A stretch of DNA of 64,000 nt from Plantago ovata (GCA_028274465.1 CM051458.1:84154085-84218084), one strand, 5' to 3'; counted from the stretch's first letter, positions 13,270 to 25,112 are shown. The notes: generated by a model not told the origin, from the letters alone. Program-made: numbers and translations.

Positions 13270-14081
13270 ATTTCGCTGTATTTACGAATACAATACTTGA
13301 TAATTAATCAGAAAGGCTAATTTCAAGAATGATACTAACTTTCCTATCACGTCGAAGAAAGTAAAATTGAAAAGTAAGGAGAATCTTGAGCTTTTTATTA
13401 ACAGATTACGATTGTGTATAAATTTCATGGACGTATAGTGCACACTTTATATAGAGCTAATTCGATCCACCCGACAAGTAGACGTGACAAAATTAGTTTT
13501 TAATTACTTGTACAAATTTATATTCCTCAAGTTCAACAAATTAATATTTAAAGATTGAAGGAATCATTAGACGCCCCAAGTGTTATGTTAACTGGCCTAG
13601 TTAATTAAGACTTGAGATGAGTCTTGGAAATATTTCTTTACATATTTTGCTTAAAACTCTCTCGGGTGATTTGTGGTCTGAGAATTGAAGTGCAAATGTT
13701 TGTAAAATGATACCAAAATGAGTTTTAACTATTACACTAGAACCAAAAATGAATAAGTGGGTGCATGTAACTTGTAAGTATTGGTTATCATGTGTGCTAA
13801 GGAAGCACGTACTTGATGAAATATGAAAAACATTTAAAGTTTATTATGCTTCTTGGGCTTCTGCTTTTGACTTCAAAAGTAAAAGAACCAATTGCAAATT
13901 AAAATACATAAATACATGATCCCGCAAACTAAAAAAAATATTAAAATATATGCATATTTAAAAAGTAAACCTTGTCATGAAAAGTGACTATTTGAAGATT
14001 AGACGGACGACATAAAGAAATATAAAAACACCAAGGATGTGAAAATGAGTGATGAACCCGCAACATCTTAGTTACCGGTAA
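13270..14081. other. AT-rich intergenic stretch upstream of the ARF-like gene
   Basis: No coding frame or complete repeat was recognised. The region would contain any promoter of the minus-strand ARF-like gene. Confidence 0.55.
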
Positions 14082-14262
14082 TTTTTTTTTAAACGGTAAA
14101 AATATTACAACTACTCCTACAATTAACACTATACAAACTTATTAAACCACCTTATTTATCCACACCTAAACCAACCTATAACTCCGTCACCGCCGAGGAT
14201 CGAACCCGGCACCTCTCCTTCACTATACCAATTCCTTACCGCTACATTGACCAATCACGGTG
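14082..14262 (-). mobile_element. tRNA-derived SINE
   Basis: On the minus strand the element has an A-box-like GTAGCGGTAAGGAATT (14246-14231), a B-box GGTTCGATCC (complement of 14197-14206), a tRNA-unrelated body (TTGGTTTAGGTGTGG) and a terminal A-run (complement of 14082-14090). The spacing of A and B boxes fits an RNA polymerase III promoter. A plus-strand relative lies at 51885-52062 with the same boxes and body. No target duplication was identified. Confidence 0.75.
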
Positions 14263-14482
14263 ATTGAATTAATGAAATCACTTAATTTAAAATTTGGAGA
14301 TGCTGTTAAATACTTCAAAACCTTTTTATCATCGGGAAGTAATCATTTAATTATCATTACTATAGCAATCGTAAATCAAGACCAACAAGTCTTTTCAAAG
14401 CGTTATTACGTACACAAAAAGTATATAGGATGTTCATAGTAGTCGTGGAAAATCAGAAAATGAGATCGACGGACCGGGTGAG

Positions 14483-14663
14483 TGTAAGGAATTGTATTCC
14501 ACCACAAATATTGATGGTGTTGGTACTTGGTATTTATAATAAGAGAATACAAGTACAAGATAAATACAAATCTATCTGTTACAAGATATCTACACTAATC
14601 TAATATCTAACGTAAGTAGATGACTAGAGAGATTAGGTGATATCTTTAGAGATATGGTCAATA
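14483..14663 (-). repeat. 3' LTR of the full-length copia
   Basis: Boundaries are set by the GTGAG duplication. On the element's own strand the LTR starts TATTGACC and ends CCTTACA, so its 5' end is TA instead of the usual TG. It is next to a run of 13 C (13 G on the element strand, 14664-14676) that forms the polypurine tract. Confidence 0.93.
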
Positions 14664-17600
14664 CCCCCCCCCCCCCGCAAGCGAAGCGTAGGATTTGGCC
14701 CAACGCAGAGCTTGGAACGAAACAGATTGAAGAGTGGGCGTGGGAGACTCTTCGTGAACACATCAGCAATATTCAAATGAGTAGGAACAAATTGAGTTGA
14801 AAGTTTGCCAGCTTGAACTAATTCTCGAGTAAAGTGATAATCCAACTCAATATGTTTGGCACGTTTATGAGAAACCGGATTTTCAGCAATGAAGACAGCA
14901 CCCTTATTATCACACAAAAGGAGAGGACAAGAGAGAAGGGACACACGCAAATCCGAAAGAAGATGAGTCAGCCAAATGATATCAGCAGCGGCGTTAGCAA
15001 GAGAGCGATATTCAGACTCACAACTGGACCGAGAGACGGTGGGTTGCTTTTTCGAGCTCCAAAGAATAAGATTGGAACCCAGAAAGATGGAGTAACCGGA
15101 GGTGGATCTGCGAGTGTCTGGACATGAGGCCCAATCGGCATCAGAATAGGCTAAGAGCTGAGGCTGAGACTGAGAGAAGGACAATCCATAATGCGTGGTG
15201 CCTTTAATATAGCGGAGAATGCGCTTAACGGCCTGGAAATGAGCATCAGTGGGTGTTTGCATGAACTGGCTAACATGATTGACAGCAAAGGCAATGTCAG
15301 GACGCGTGATGGTCAAGTATTGCAAAGCACCAACCAAAGAGCGATAGAGTGTCGGATCATGAAAAGGACGCCCTTGACGGTGAAGCTGCTGTCCAACAAC
15401 CATCGGAGTGGCAATGGGGCAACTTTCATGTAACTGAGCACGAAGAAGAATATCCGAGGCATATTTGGATTGGCTTAAAAATAGACCATCGGCGGTGTAA
15501 CTAACTTCAAGGCCAAGAAAGTATGTGAGCTTACCAAGATCTTTGATGGCAAAGGTAGTATTCATGCGAGAAATCAAAGATTGGATGAGTGCTTCATCGT
15601 TCCCAGTAAGAATGATATCATCCACATAGACAAGCAAATAGAGCAAGGTGGAACCCTTACTAAGAATAAATAGAGAAGTATCGGCACGACTGCAAGAGAA
15701 GCCACAATTCACCAGGAAATCACTAAGACGTTGAAACCATGCGCGAGGAGCTTGTTTCAATCCATATAACGCCTTCTTGAGCCGACACACATGATGTGGG
15801 AATCGAGGATCCACATAGCCTGGCGGTTGCTCCATATAGACCGTTTCAGATAAAAAGCCATTAAGAAAGGCATTTTTGACATCAAGCTGATGCAAGACCC
15901 ATTTTCGCATAACCGCAAGAGTGAGCACAATACGGACAGTAGATGCTTTAATAACAGGACTGAAAGTCGAGTGAAAGTCAAAACCAGGAACTTGACTAAA
16001 CCCTTGAGCAACCAGACGTGCTTTAAATCGATCAATCGAACCATCAGACTTATATTTGGTGCGATATACCCATTTGGATCCTACAATATTAGAACCACTA
16101 GGTCGAGGAACCAAATCCCAAGTATGATTTGCCCGTAATGCATTCATTTCCTCATCCATAGCGGAAACCCAAGCTGGAGATTTCAATGCAGTTTTGAGTC
16201 CTTTAGGTTCGGTAGAGTTCAAAATGGTGGCAAGGAAAGCTGAACCATAGATTATTTTAGCAAGCTCAGGGTGCTTAGGATTAGGTTTAAAAACACCACG
16301 ATGAGCACGAGTGGTTGGACGGGCAGGGAGAATAGGCTCGTGTGGTGAAGTAGATTGTTGTGCCGGAGATGAAGGCAGAGTTGGGTGGCGAACTGGGATA
16401 GTAGCAGAGGACTCAATATGGGTCCGCTTGGGAGGTATGGTACATAAAGTACATGAACCTGGTAGGCCAAGATCAGAAGTCATATGATGAGGAGAGTAAG
16501 TACTGTAGTCCAGTGAGGAACATGTTTGGCCAGCAGAGGTAGAGTGCATGGGAAAGTGCAATTCGTCAAATTGTGCATGGCGAGTTATAAAGACACGACC
16601 CGTGGAGGGATCTAGACACCGAAAGCCTTTGTAATGGACATTGTAACCAAGAAAGATGCAAGGGCGGCTTCGTGGTTCAAGTTTGTTGGCTGTGTAATCC
16701 CGAAGACAGGGAAAAACACGGCACCCAAAAGGGTGAAATTGACTATAGTCAGGGATTTTATTATTTAGTAGTTCAAAAGGTGACTTGTAGTCAAGTAAGG
16801 GGCTTGGCAAACGGTTAATGATGTAAACAGCGGTGCAAAAGGCATCAAGCCAATACTTAGGCAATAAATTGGCTTGAAAAAGCATTGTAAGACCTGTTTC
16901 TGTTATATGGCGATGTTTTCGCTCGGCACGACCATTTTGAGATGGTGTATAAGGACATGAAATCTGATGATGTATTCCAGAAGTTTGCAAATGAGATTTC
17001 ATAGCAGTGTTAACAAATTCTCCTCCTCCATCACTCTGAAAACGTTTAATTTTGCGAGAATATTGATTCTCAACAAGAGATTGAAACTTCTGAAAAACAG
17101 ACAGAAAGTCTGATTTTCGAGACAATGGATATAGCCAACAAAAGCGAGAAAAATCATCAATAAACAGTGCATAGTATCGAAAACCATCAGTAGACAGAAC
17201 AGGAGAAGGTCCCCAAAAATCACAATGAATTAAATCCAAAACTGACGCAGAGCGTTGTTCATTACTAGAAAAAGAAAGACGATGACTTTTCCCCATTTGA
17301 CAAGGTGCACAGATTTTAGGATCTGGCAATAATGAGGATAAATGTAAATGACCTTTTTTATTTAAAATAGAAATAACAGAATGATTAATATGACCGAGGC
17401 GAGCATGCCATAGTGCAAAGGAACCAGATAACTTTTTAGTGTGGAGAGCTGCCAAAAGCGCAGAATGGGCTCGTTGAAGCACATAAAGACCGCCTTCACG
17501 CTTCCCTTGAGCCAGAGGGACGCCTGTCTTTCGATTCTGAATAAGAAAGGAATTATTAGAGAAAGTAACATCGACATCATAGTCCTGCGTGAGGCGACTG

Positions 17601-18808
17601 ATAGATAAAAGATTCCGGGTCAAATGCGGAACCACCAAAACATCAAGTAATTTAAGATCAGAATTAATATCACATGATCCAACATGAGAAACAGGTAGAG
17701 ATGTGCCATTACCAACAATAACATGACTATTACCTCCATAAAAGGATGAGGAATCCAGTGCAGAAGAAGATGGTGTCATATGAGCAGAGGCACCGGAATC
17801 AAGACACCAGTCAGCAGTAACAGGATTTGCCATAGAACAAGAATTCGCAAAAACATCAGCAAGGTTGGCAGACGCAGTGGATGGATCAGGAGTGAAACGA
17901 TGAGGACAGTTGCGCGCATAATGTCCTTCTTGGGAACAGATCTGACAACGAGGAGTATATGGTCGTTTGTAGCCACCACGACCACGACCAAAAGTCTGAT
18001 GACCCCCACGTCCGTATGAGGGCTGATAGGTACGACCAGCGTTTGCCGGATAACGCCCACGACCTTGCGATCCCCGACCACGAGAGGGCTGCGGGAAAGC
18101 AGATTTTGCATAGTATGCAACCTGGGAACTGGCATCATTCTCAACAGAGGAGTTAAAAATCTCTTGACTAGTAGCACTGGATACAAGTTCATAAAAATTG
18201 GGGAGAGGGGAAAGATTCAACTGTAAAGTGGAAAAAGTAGAGAAGGCAGGGCCAAGGCCTCGTAAGAACAAGTGAATTTTGTCCGTTTCATCGAGCGGAC
18301 GACCCAGGGCAGCAAGGCTATCAGCAAAGCCTTTGAATTTGGAGGCATAATCAGCAACTTTGCTCGATCCTCTCTTGAGCTTCTGCAATTGTTCTTTCAA
18401 CTCCAGCTCACGCATCTTGGAGCCATGACTGAAGGTATTTTCAAGAGCAACCCAGATCTGACGCGAGGTCACACAACCAACAACAACCGCCGCTGCTTCA
18501 GGGGTTAGAGAGGATTGAAGAAGAGTACGAACCTTTTGATCTTCAAGATGCCAAGTTTGATAGGCTGGATTCGGAATCGATGCCGGAGTAACAGAGGATG
18601 ATTCAACGGCGGCCAGAGTATGGGTAGACGGTGCCGGAGTACCGTCAATGTACTGAGACAATCCGGAGCAGAGAAGAAGGGGTTGAAGCTGATTCAACCA
18701 AATTAAATAATTTGTGGAATCCAATTTGTTGGATTGGACAAGATGCACCATAGTGCTAAAGGATAAGAAATCATCATGAGATGGATCGGCAGTAGCTGTG
18801 TTTGTCAT
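14633..18808 (-). CDS. copia gag-pol polyprotein, intact
   Basis: The start is the ATG at 18808 (MTNTATADPSHDD), 122 bp inside the primer-site end and at the gag N-terminus; the frame is open further upstream but that part lies in the leader and LTR. The 1391-residue product contains, in order: a UBN2-type gag domain, a CCHC zinc knuckle (CQICSQEGHYARNC, ~residue 285), an aspartic protease (CLDSGASAHM, ~335), GAG-pre-integrase (WHARLGHIN), the integrase core with DGGGEF and D-D-E residues, reverse transcriptase (LLVYVDDIILTG, ~1060) and RNase H (SDADWASCPDTRRSTSGY, ~1225). It ends with KDIT inside the 3' LTR. The protein packages RNA, processes itself, reverse transcribes and integrates. No stop or frameshift is visible. 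Confidence 0.95.
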   Translation of the reverse strand: MTNTATADPSHDDFLSFSTMVHLVQSNKLDSTNYLIWLNQLQPLLLCSGLSQYIDGTPAPSTHTLAAVESSSVTPASIPNPAYQTWHLEDQKVRTLLQSSLTPEAAAVVVGCVTSRQIWVALENTFSHGSKMRELELKEQLQKLKRGSSKVADYASKFKGFADSLAALGRPLDETDKIHLFLRGLGPAFSTFSTLQLNLSPLPNFYELVSSATSQEIFNSSVENDASSQVAYYAKSAFPQPSRGRGSQGRGRYPANAGRTYQPSYGRGGHQTFGRGRGGYKRPYTPRCQICSQEGHYARNCPHRFTPDPSTASANLADVFANSCSMANPVTADWCLDSGASAHMTPSSSALDSSSFYGGNSHVIVGNGTSLPVSHVGSCDINSDLKLLDVLVVPHLTRNLLSISRLTQDYDVDVTFSNNSFLIQNRKTGVPLAQGKREGGLYVLQRAHSALLAALHTKKLSGSFALWHARLGHINHSVISILNKKGHLHLSSLLPDPKICAPCQMGKSHRLSFSSNEQRSASVLDLIHCDFWGPSPVLSTDGFRYYALFIDDFSRFCWLYPLSRKSDFLSVFQKFQSLVENQYSRKIKRFQSDGGGEFVNTAMKSHLQTSGIHHQISCPYTPSQNGRAERKHRHITETGLTMLFQANLLPKYWLDAFCTAVYIINRLPSPLLDYKSPFELLNNKIPDYSQFHPFGCRVFPCLRDYTANKLEPRSRPCIFLGYNVHYKGFRCLDPSTGRVFITRHAQFDELHFPMHSTSAGQTCSSLDYSTYSPHHMTSDLGLPGSCTLCTIPPKRTHIESSATIPVRHPTLPSSPAQQSTSPHEPILPARPTTRAHRGVFKPNPKHPELAKIIYGSAFLATILNSTEPKGLKTALKSPAWVSAMDEEMNALRANHTWDLVPRPSGSNIVGSKWVYRTKYKSDGSIDRFKARLVAQGFSQVPGFDFHSTFSPVIKASTVRIVLTLAVMRKWVLHQLDVKNAFLNGFLSETVYMEQPPGYVDPRFPHHVCRLKKALYGLKQAPRAWFQRLSDFLVNCGFSCSRADTSLFILSKGSTLLYLLVYVDDIILTGNDEALIQSLISRMNTTFAIKDLGKLTYFLGLEVSYTADGLFLSQSKYASDILLRAQLHESCPIATPMVVGQQLHRQGRPFHDPTLYRSLVGALQYLTITRPDIAFAVNHVSQFMQTPTDAHFQAVKRILRYIKGTTHYGLSFSQSQPQLLAYSDADWASCPDTRRSTSGYSIFLGSNLILWSSKKQPTVSRSSCESEYRSLANAAADIIWLTHLLSDLRVSLLSCPLLLCDNKGAVFIAENPVSHKRAKHIELDYHFTRELVQAGKLSTQFVPTHLNIADVFTKSLPRPLFNLFRSKLCVGPNPTLRLRGGGGIDHISKDIT
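14664..14676 (-). promoter_or_regulatory. Polypurine tract, 13 consecutive G on element strand
   Basis: The C-run directly inside the 3' LTR is a purine run on the element strand, the RNase H-resistant primer for plus-strand DNA. Homopolymer length may be affected by sequencing error. Confidence 0.85.
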
Positions 18809-18929
18809 GGCTGCTTGGGGTAGGAGAGAGAAAAGGGAGAAATAAAAAATTGAGGAGAAAAAGAGATGAAGGTTGGGGAGGCGGCAGATAGAGTTGATTA
18901 AGTTGGGTGCTATGTGAACCCTATTTGGT

Positions 18930-18941
18930 CTCGTGATACCA
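18930..18941 (-). promoter_or_regulatory. Primer binding site, initiator Met-tRNA
   Basis: On the element strand TGGTATCACGAG directly follows the 5' LTR. TGGTATCA matches the complement of the initiator methionine tRNA 3' end, the usual copia primer. Confidence 0.85.
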
Positions 18942-19122
18942 TGTAAGGAATTGTATTCCACCACAAATATTGATGGTGTTGGTACTTGGTATTTATAATA
19001 AGAGAATACAATTACAAGATAAATACAAATCTATCTGTTACAAGATATCTACACTAATCTAATATCTAACGTAAGTAGATGACTAGAGAGATTAGGTGAT
19101 ATCTTTAGAGATATGGTCAATA
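18942..19122 (-). repeat. 5' LTR of the full-length copia
   Basis: Same 181-bp length as the 3' LTR with a single difference seen. It contains the promoter of the element; the ends are fixed by the GTGAG duplication. Confidence 0.93.
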
Positions 19123-19314
19123 GTGAGAGCTTTTACGACCACGTCGTCACTTACTTTGTAATGCTTCACTACGAAGTTATACATTAAATTTCATGTTTGA
19201 ATTTTGTATTCTTGACAAATGTATTCATTGATCAATTTGTAAGTACAAATGAGTCATTTTTAAAATTTTCACTTAGTCATGAAGCAAAATAATGTCGTAG
19301 TCATAAAATACCAG

Positions 19315-20254
19315 TGTTGAAGGGTAGAATATGAGTTCTTTCTAATCCGTACTAATTCGTGATAGTCTTTTGTCTTCAAGTCCCTTCCATGATGCTAAGG
19401 TCCTGAAAAAACTAAGGGGGGAAGGGGGTTAGTACCGACTACCCGGTTTGTCTAGTGATCAAACCGGAAGGACAACTTTACGTGTAGATGATTGATAGCT
19501 CCTCTAGTAAATAAGATAGAATTTTAGGGTTAAAGATTGATTACCTTGGGCATGAATAGTGACGTATATTTATAGTGTTTCCCAAAATGTGGTACAACTC
19601 TTGAGATTACGCCAAGTGTAAGACTATGATTGAATCTCAAGGTCTTTGAAACCCATTATTTGTCTAATGGGTCTGGCCCATGTACCAAATTTACGGTTTT
19701 CTTGAGGCTAAGATGGTAACTTCACGTCCAGGCACGTTCTAGGACTCACTGCCCGTCACCTGTCCGAGTACAGTGTCCGACTGTCCCTTCCGAGTTTGTT
19801 ATCTATTCTTTAAGCCTTTCTGGTGTTTCCCATGAATCACAGTGTCCGAGTAAGTCATCACATCAGACCGTAACACTTAGTTCTTACTTAGAACATTGTT
19901 GATAATCTTTGAGGTCCGACTGACGTAGGTCGGACTCAAAGTTATTTGGCGCTACTGTCTTAGTAGGTCCTTAACCCGACTCTGGGGTGTCGGCCCACTG
20001 TTTATCTCTAGCACTTAAATATGTATGTCCTGTGTTTCTTGTCGATCTACAGCTCGGACCCTTGGCCTCTAGTAGTCAGACCTATGGGTGATCAGTTGAT
20101 CGGACCTGAACTTAGGACTAGTTTATTCTATAGTTCACAACTTAAGTCGGACAAGAGCATGGGTGTCGGACCCAGATACCTTCTTGGTCGAACTCAGTGG
20201 TGTTACTTCGTTTCTTAATTCGTATAACGAATCGGACATATTCTAACACCAACA
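19315..20254 (-). mobile_element. Solo LTR, ~940 bp, with 5-bp target duplication
   Basis: The segment begins TGTTGAAGG and ends ACCAACA, giving TGTTG...CAACA inverted termini. It is flanked by the direct repeat ACCAG (19310-19314 and 20255-20259). No gag, pol or primer site lies inside. A TATA-like CTATAAATA on the minus strand (near 19573) suggests that orientation. The length suits a Gypsy or large copia LTR. Repeated TCGGAC/GTCCGA motifs occur through its right half. Such structures arise when the two LTRs of one element recombine. Confidence 0.8.
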
Positions 20255-20259
20255 ACCAG

Positions 20260-21132
<873 letters not shown>

Positions 21133-21133
21133 T

Positions 21134-21334
21134 TGTAAGAATGTGAATCGCCGTCTTCTCATTAATCACCAAGGATATATATATACAACGAAATCCACTA
21201 TTCTAGGCTATATTCTAGGACAGATATACATTCTTAATACATTCCTATCTCTACATTGTCGGTGTTGACCAAGGAGTTAACCTGTTCTGGTTTAACTCCT
21301 ATGTGCTGTCTGGTTTAACTCATATGTTCTAACA
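21134..21334 (-). repeat. 3' LTR of deleted copia derivative
   Basis: Starts TGTAAGAATG and ends TTCTAACA on the plus strand; 201 bp, shorter than its partner by small deletions. Directly followed by the complement of the polypurine tract (CTCCCCCGC). Confidence 0.88.
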
Positions 21335-21859
21335 CTCCCCCGCAGTCGAAACGGGAGGCGGACGAACAGTGAAACTGGAACGAAAGTCTTCAAACAAGAC
21401 CAAAGGCAACCCCTTACTCGTATCATCTGAAAGCGGCGTCGACGATCTTGGGGATCGATCCGTGATTGGTTGTCCTTCGGGCTTAGGTCGTCGCGACGGT
21501 TGACGAAAACCAGGCTGCGGAAGAACAGAACCGAGGTAATTGAGATTTGGGGGAAAGAGGAAGAGGCGAAATAATTGATGGGTGGGTGGAAAATAGATAG
21601 AAAATCAAAGTAATAGTAATACGTATAAGAAGCGTTGTTGAGAGAGACAAGGGAAAGAGAGAGGAAAGAAATAAGGGGGTGTTTGGATGGGGAGAAGAGT
21701 TAGGGTTAGGAGAGGAGATAGATGATCGATTCGTTGTCAGAGGTGGAGGAGGTAGCGGCGCCAGTCATGGTGGTCAGCCGAAGAAGAAGGAGAGGGATAT
21801 AGGGAAGAACGAGAAGGCAGGGTAGGCGGAAGCGTAGGTCGTAACCTAGTTTGATACCA

Positions 21860-22075
21860 TGTAAGAATGTGAATCGCTGCCTTCTCATTAATCACCAAGG
21901 ATATATATATATATACAACGAAATCCACTATTCTAGGCTATATTCTAGGACAGGTATTCATTCGTAATATATTCCTAATACATTCATATCTCTACATTGT
22001 CGGTGTTGACCAAGGAGTTAACTTGTTCTGGTTTAACTCCTATCTGCTGTCTAGTTCAACTCCTATGTTCTAACA
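21860..22075 (-). repeat. 5' LTR of deleted copia derivative
   Basis: 216 bp with the same termini. The primer site abuts it at 21850-21859 (TGGTATCAAA on the minus strand). An A-run and (AT)n follow at 22076-22119. Confidence 0.88.
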
Positions 22076-22079
22076 AAAA

Positions 22080-22119
<40 letters not shown>

Positions 22120-22121
<2 letters not shown>

Positions 22122-23928
22122 AAGTGATCGATTTAACTCGACTCACTGTCCAGTGTTGATTTTTAGCTTTTGGATATGTTAGAGATAAAATTTGTATCAG
22201 ATGCCACTACCAATACTAAAAATAGTCAATAATCATGAACTCAAGTAAGATACCTGAACAATGAGAGAGTAAGTAACATTGCAAAGTTGTATATTCATCA
22301 ATGATTTACTAAGAGCTTCTCCGTAACCGCATATTCAATATTGTTAAGTAGGCAATCCGCAATCAACAGTTTTCAGGTAATACGCATCTAAGTGTTGAAG
22401 CATGAATGCATGATCATCAAAATAAAATATGAGGACAAATCTTCAGAGAACATATATAATCAACTTGTTGATAAGAATGTAAGTTGCGGCATAATCATTA
22501 TAACAAGAAGCGCACAATGACCAACATTGAGAAAAATAAAAATAAAACGATGGGGAAAAGCATCTAGACCGAGACAATCTCAGTTTCTTTTCTTTGACAT
22601 ATATAGAGACTTAGAGTTGAGGGACCACGCTCGGTGCTAAGCGCGATGCCCGTGTTTTAATTTTAATTTGTTTCACAAAGTTTTGTATATCAGGAGAAGT
22701 TATTATCAATGGGAAAAAATGATAAGAAAGAAAATTTCTCAATATTTTATATTACCATCTAAAACATAATCCATTCAATGCAGTATTTGTATAGCATTCA
22801 AGCACGTAATGTTTATGGTAAAGAAGAAACAACCATGACACAAATTCTGCTTGTGGTGAGGTCAGATCAGGTATATTGGGCCTTATGACCTTCAAAAGTG
22901 TATTATTTGGCAACAGTCGTGCCACCCTAATTCCTAAATTTAACATCTTTTTTTGAAACGACATTCCTAAATTTCACGATGATAGAAACTCCGATCGACT
23001 ACAAACCTTGATAAGCTTGTCATCACTACAGGTTAAGTCATAACAGAAAACTGCTTGTCAGGGTGTGATAACATAGCATCATTTACTCACCTACATGACT
23101 GCATGAGCATCAAACTGAAAATAGCGATAGTCCATGCCAAGCTGTGAAGCAATAGTAACAAAGCTAGAAGTAGAACGACAATAATACACCTACAAATGTT
23201 GGCGAACATCATCCTTTCCATAATACATTTGTACAAGATGTCTTCAATATGCAACGCCTACACTACATAGCAGAATGATGACAATACAACAGAAACCCAT
23301 GACTGGGAGGACATTCTATATAGACAAATGAGACAGATTGTTAGAAAAAAAAAAAAAAACTTGGGCACATAGGTCTTAATATTTCTTCTTTATCATTTAT
23401 TACAATATCTTTGAAGTTTTAGGAAAGGTTTGTATATTACATAGCACACTATACGATTCATATATTTATATAATATTTAGTTTTGTTTTTAACATCACAA
23501 AAACATTCACAAATCAAAATTCAAAAGGATATACTATATAAATATCAATACTTTTTTAACATAAATGTCTCCTTGTTAACCATATATATGCAGAGCATAA
23601 ACAAAAGGAACAATGTTTATGCAAGATATGCCTAGCTGAAATAAACATTTCCTAAATGTACACATCATGTACTGAGATTGAAAATTAACACTCCCCCCAT
23701 ATTTTGGTCAGGAACATCAATTAATCGCAAGGACTTTGAAACTATCCGCTCTAAATTTCTTACATATTGGTAAAAATATAAAAGGGGCACAAGTAGAAAC
23801 AACTGACCACAAATGTAAGAACGTGCCCATCCCTAGAATTCCATTGAAAACGAAGTAGTGCTGTCCTTGTCGTGTGGCCTTTGCAAAGGAATTCAAGCAG
23901 TTCAGTGCAAAGGCCTGCGCTGGTTTCT
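22120..23928. other. Intergenic stretch, no gene seen
   Basis: AT-rich sequence with short open frames only. No domain or complete repeat was recognised. Confidence 0.55.
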
Positions 23929-24336
23929 CTAGGCTTTTCAATGAACCCAACCCAACCTGAACCCGATTAAGACCCGAACCATAACCCAACCCGATAAATT
24001 GGCATGAACCCAACCCGGACAAAACCTTAGACATTGTTGCACCCGTTTCCCGACCCGGCCCACCCGACCAGATTATGACCCGACCCGGTCAGAAAACCCG
24101 GTTCAATCAGGTTTTTTTGACATGACCTGCTGTCTGACCCGACCCGTGTGCACATGACCCATTCTTCTTCACCATGACCAAATTTTAAAATGTCATTACG
24201 ACTTTATTTCTTAACGAAATCGCATGATTCTAACGGCAATGGATTCGTATTGACGTCTTCTACATGTTCCAACTTACCGTTCTAAGTTTCATCGTCTTTT
24301 CGAAAATCCGCCATTGATGACTTGAAGCTTTTCGAA
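23929..24336. mobile_element. Half copy of the ACCCGACCCG foldback element
   Basis: Starts CTAGGCTTTTCAATG like the element at 27247 and follows its left arm closely through the ACCCGACCCGG-rich part, the GACCCATTCTTCTTCACC block and the CGATCGTC-like region to CTTGAAGCTTTTCGAAA. It stops where the arm would reach its centre, so the second arm is missing. Confidence 0.8.
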
Positions 24337-24843
24337 ATTACTTTTCCAATATGCAATAGAATTAATTCGATATCAAACAAAAAGTCGCCAAAACAATTAA
24401 AATCTATTGGGGATGGAGGACCGAGTAAGCAATTATTTTTTATTTTTTTTATTTTTGGTATTGTGCAAGTAAAATTTATAATATTGAGGTATATGTTAAA
24501 TTTTAACCCAAAATATTAGGCAAGATTAAAAATATAGGATAGGAGTCTTATATATCTTAAATCTTTGTTATATAATAAAATCTATCTGAATCTATGAAAA
24601 TGAGAGTCCTAATTAATTTCTAATTAAGAATGTAAATTTCCCAAAAATAAAATTATAGTATTCGACGTTCTACTGTACTACGTACTGCTACTAAAATTAA
24701 AATGCAACAACGTATATAGAATTATACTTGTATATCAAGTCTCTTATATTAGGAAAATGTAGCCTAGCTAAGAAGTCCATTTAAAAAGAAAAACGTATAT
24801 ACTTAGGAATTGTATATAGTAACTTATATTTCAAGCTACTACT
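24337..24843. other. AT-rich upstream region of the MHK-like kinase gene
   Basis: No gene or repeat boundary recognised. Confidence 0.5.
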
Positions 24844-24857
24844 ACTATATATATATA
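24844..24857 (+). promoter_or_regulatory. Candidate TATA box of the MHK-like gene
   Basis: CTATATATATATA lies about 110 bp before a good splice donor and 310 bp before the ATG, consistent with transcription starting near 24885. Position only; AT-rich surroundings make this tentative. Confidence 0.4.
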
Positions 24858-24966
24858 GAGTGGAGTACTTTCCTTGCTACTACGAGCTTGTTTCTCTAAT
24901 TATTGTCTACCTACGTCGTCTTCGCCGATCATCACTATCGATCCATCGGCGCTGCTAATCATCACG

Positions 24967-25112
24967 GTTAGTTTAATGAATTACTCGTACTAGCTAATCA
25001 TATACGTTCTTTATCATAGCTATCTAGGTTAATTGTTTCTCTAATCTAATTGTACGTTGCATCATCATATATATGGTCGTCCTTCTAACAAATTGTTTTC
25101 ACGTACGTACAG
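24967..25112 (+). other. Candidate 5' UTR intron of the MHK-like gene
   Basis: Donor CACG|GTTAGT and acceptor CGTACAG|ATTAAT bracket 146 bp between the TATA-like box and the ATG. A pyrimidine-rich CTTCTAACAAATTGTTTTC, including a possible branch point, precedes the acceptor. Needs transcript support. Confidence 0.45.

Larger units (their letters stand above)
14483..19122 (-). mobile_element. Full-length Ty1/copia retrotransposon with 5-bp target duplication
   Basis: Two 181-bp LTRs (14483-14663 and 18942-19122) enclose one uninterrupted gag-pol frame, a primer site and a polypurine tract. The flanks carry the direct repeat GTGAG (14478-14482 and 19123-19127), the 5-bp duplication expected of copia integrase. 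By eye the LTRs differ at one base (G versus T near 14554/19013), so insertion is recent. All catalytic motifs are present. The element looks capable of transposition in principle; expression cannot be judged here. Confidence 0.96.
21134..22075 (-). mobile_element. Internally deleted copia derivative
   Basis: LTRs at 21134-21334 and 21860-22075 flank only ~525 bp of internal DNA. On the minus strand the interior begins with a Met-tRNA primer site (complement of 21850-21859), a leader and the first ~20 codons of gag (MTGAATSS, near 21765), then jumps to the last ~80 bp of pol (complement of 21335-21420) and the polypurine tract. The pol end and LTRs match the copia at 1-3054. Integrase, RT and RNase H are gone, so the element could move only with help in trans. 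The LTRs differ at many sites, so the insertion is older than the 14.5 kb copia. No matching target duplication was found. Confidence 0.88.

Noticed and set aside
17776-18192. Minus-strand frame overlapping gag
   Set aside because: Shadow of the gag-pol frame in Gly/Arg-rich zinc-knuckle sequence.
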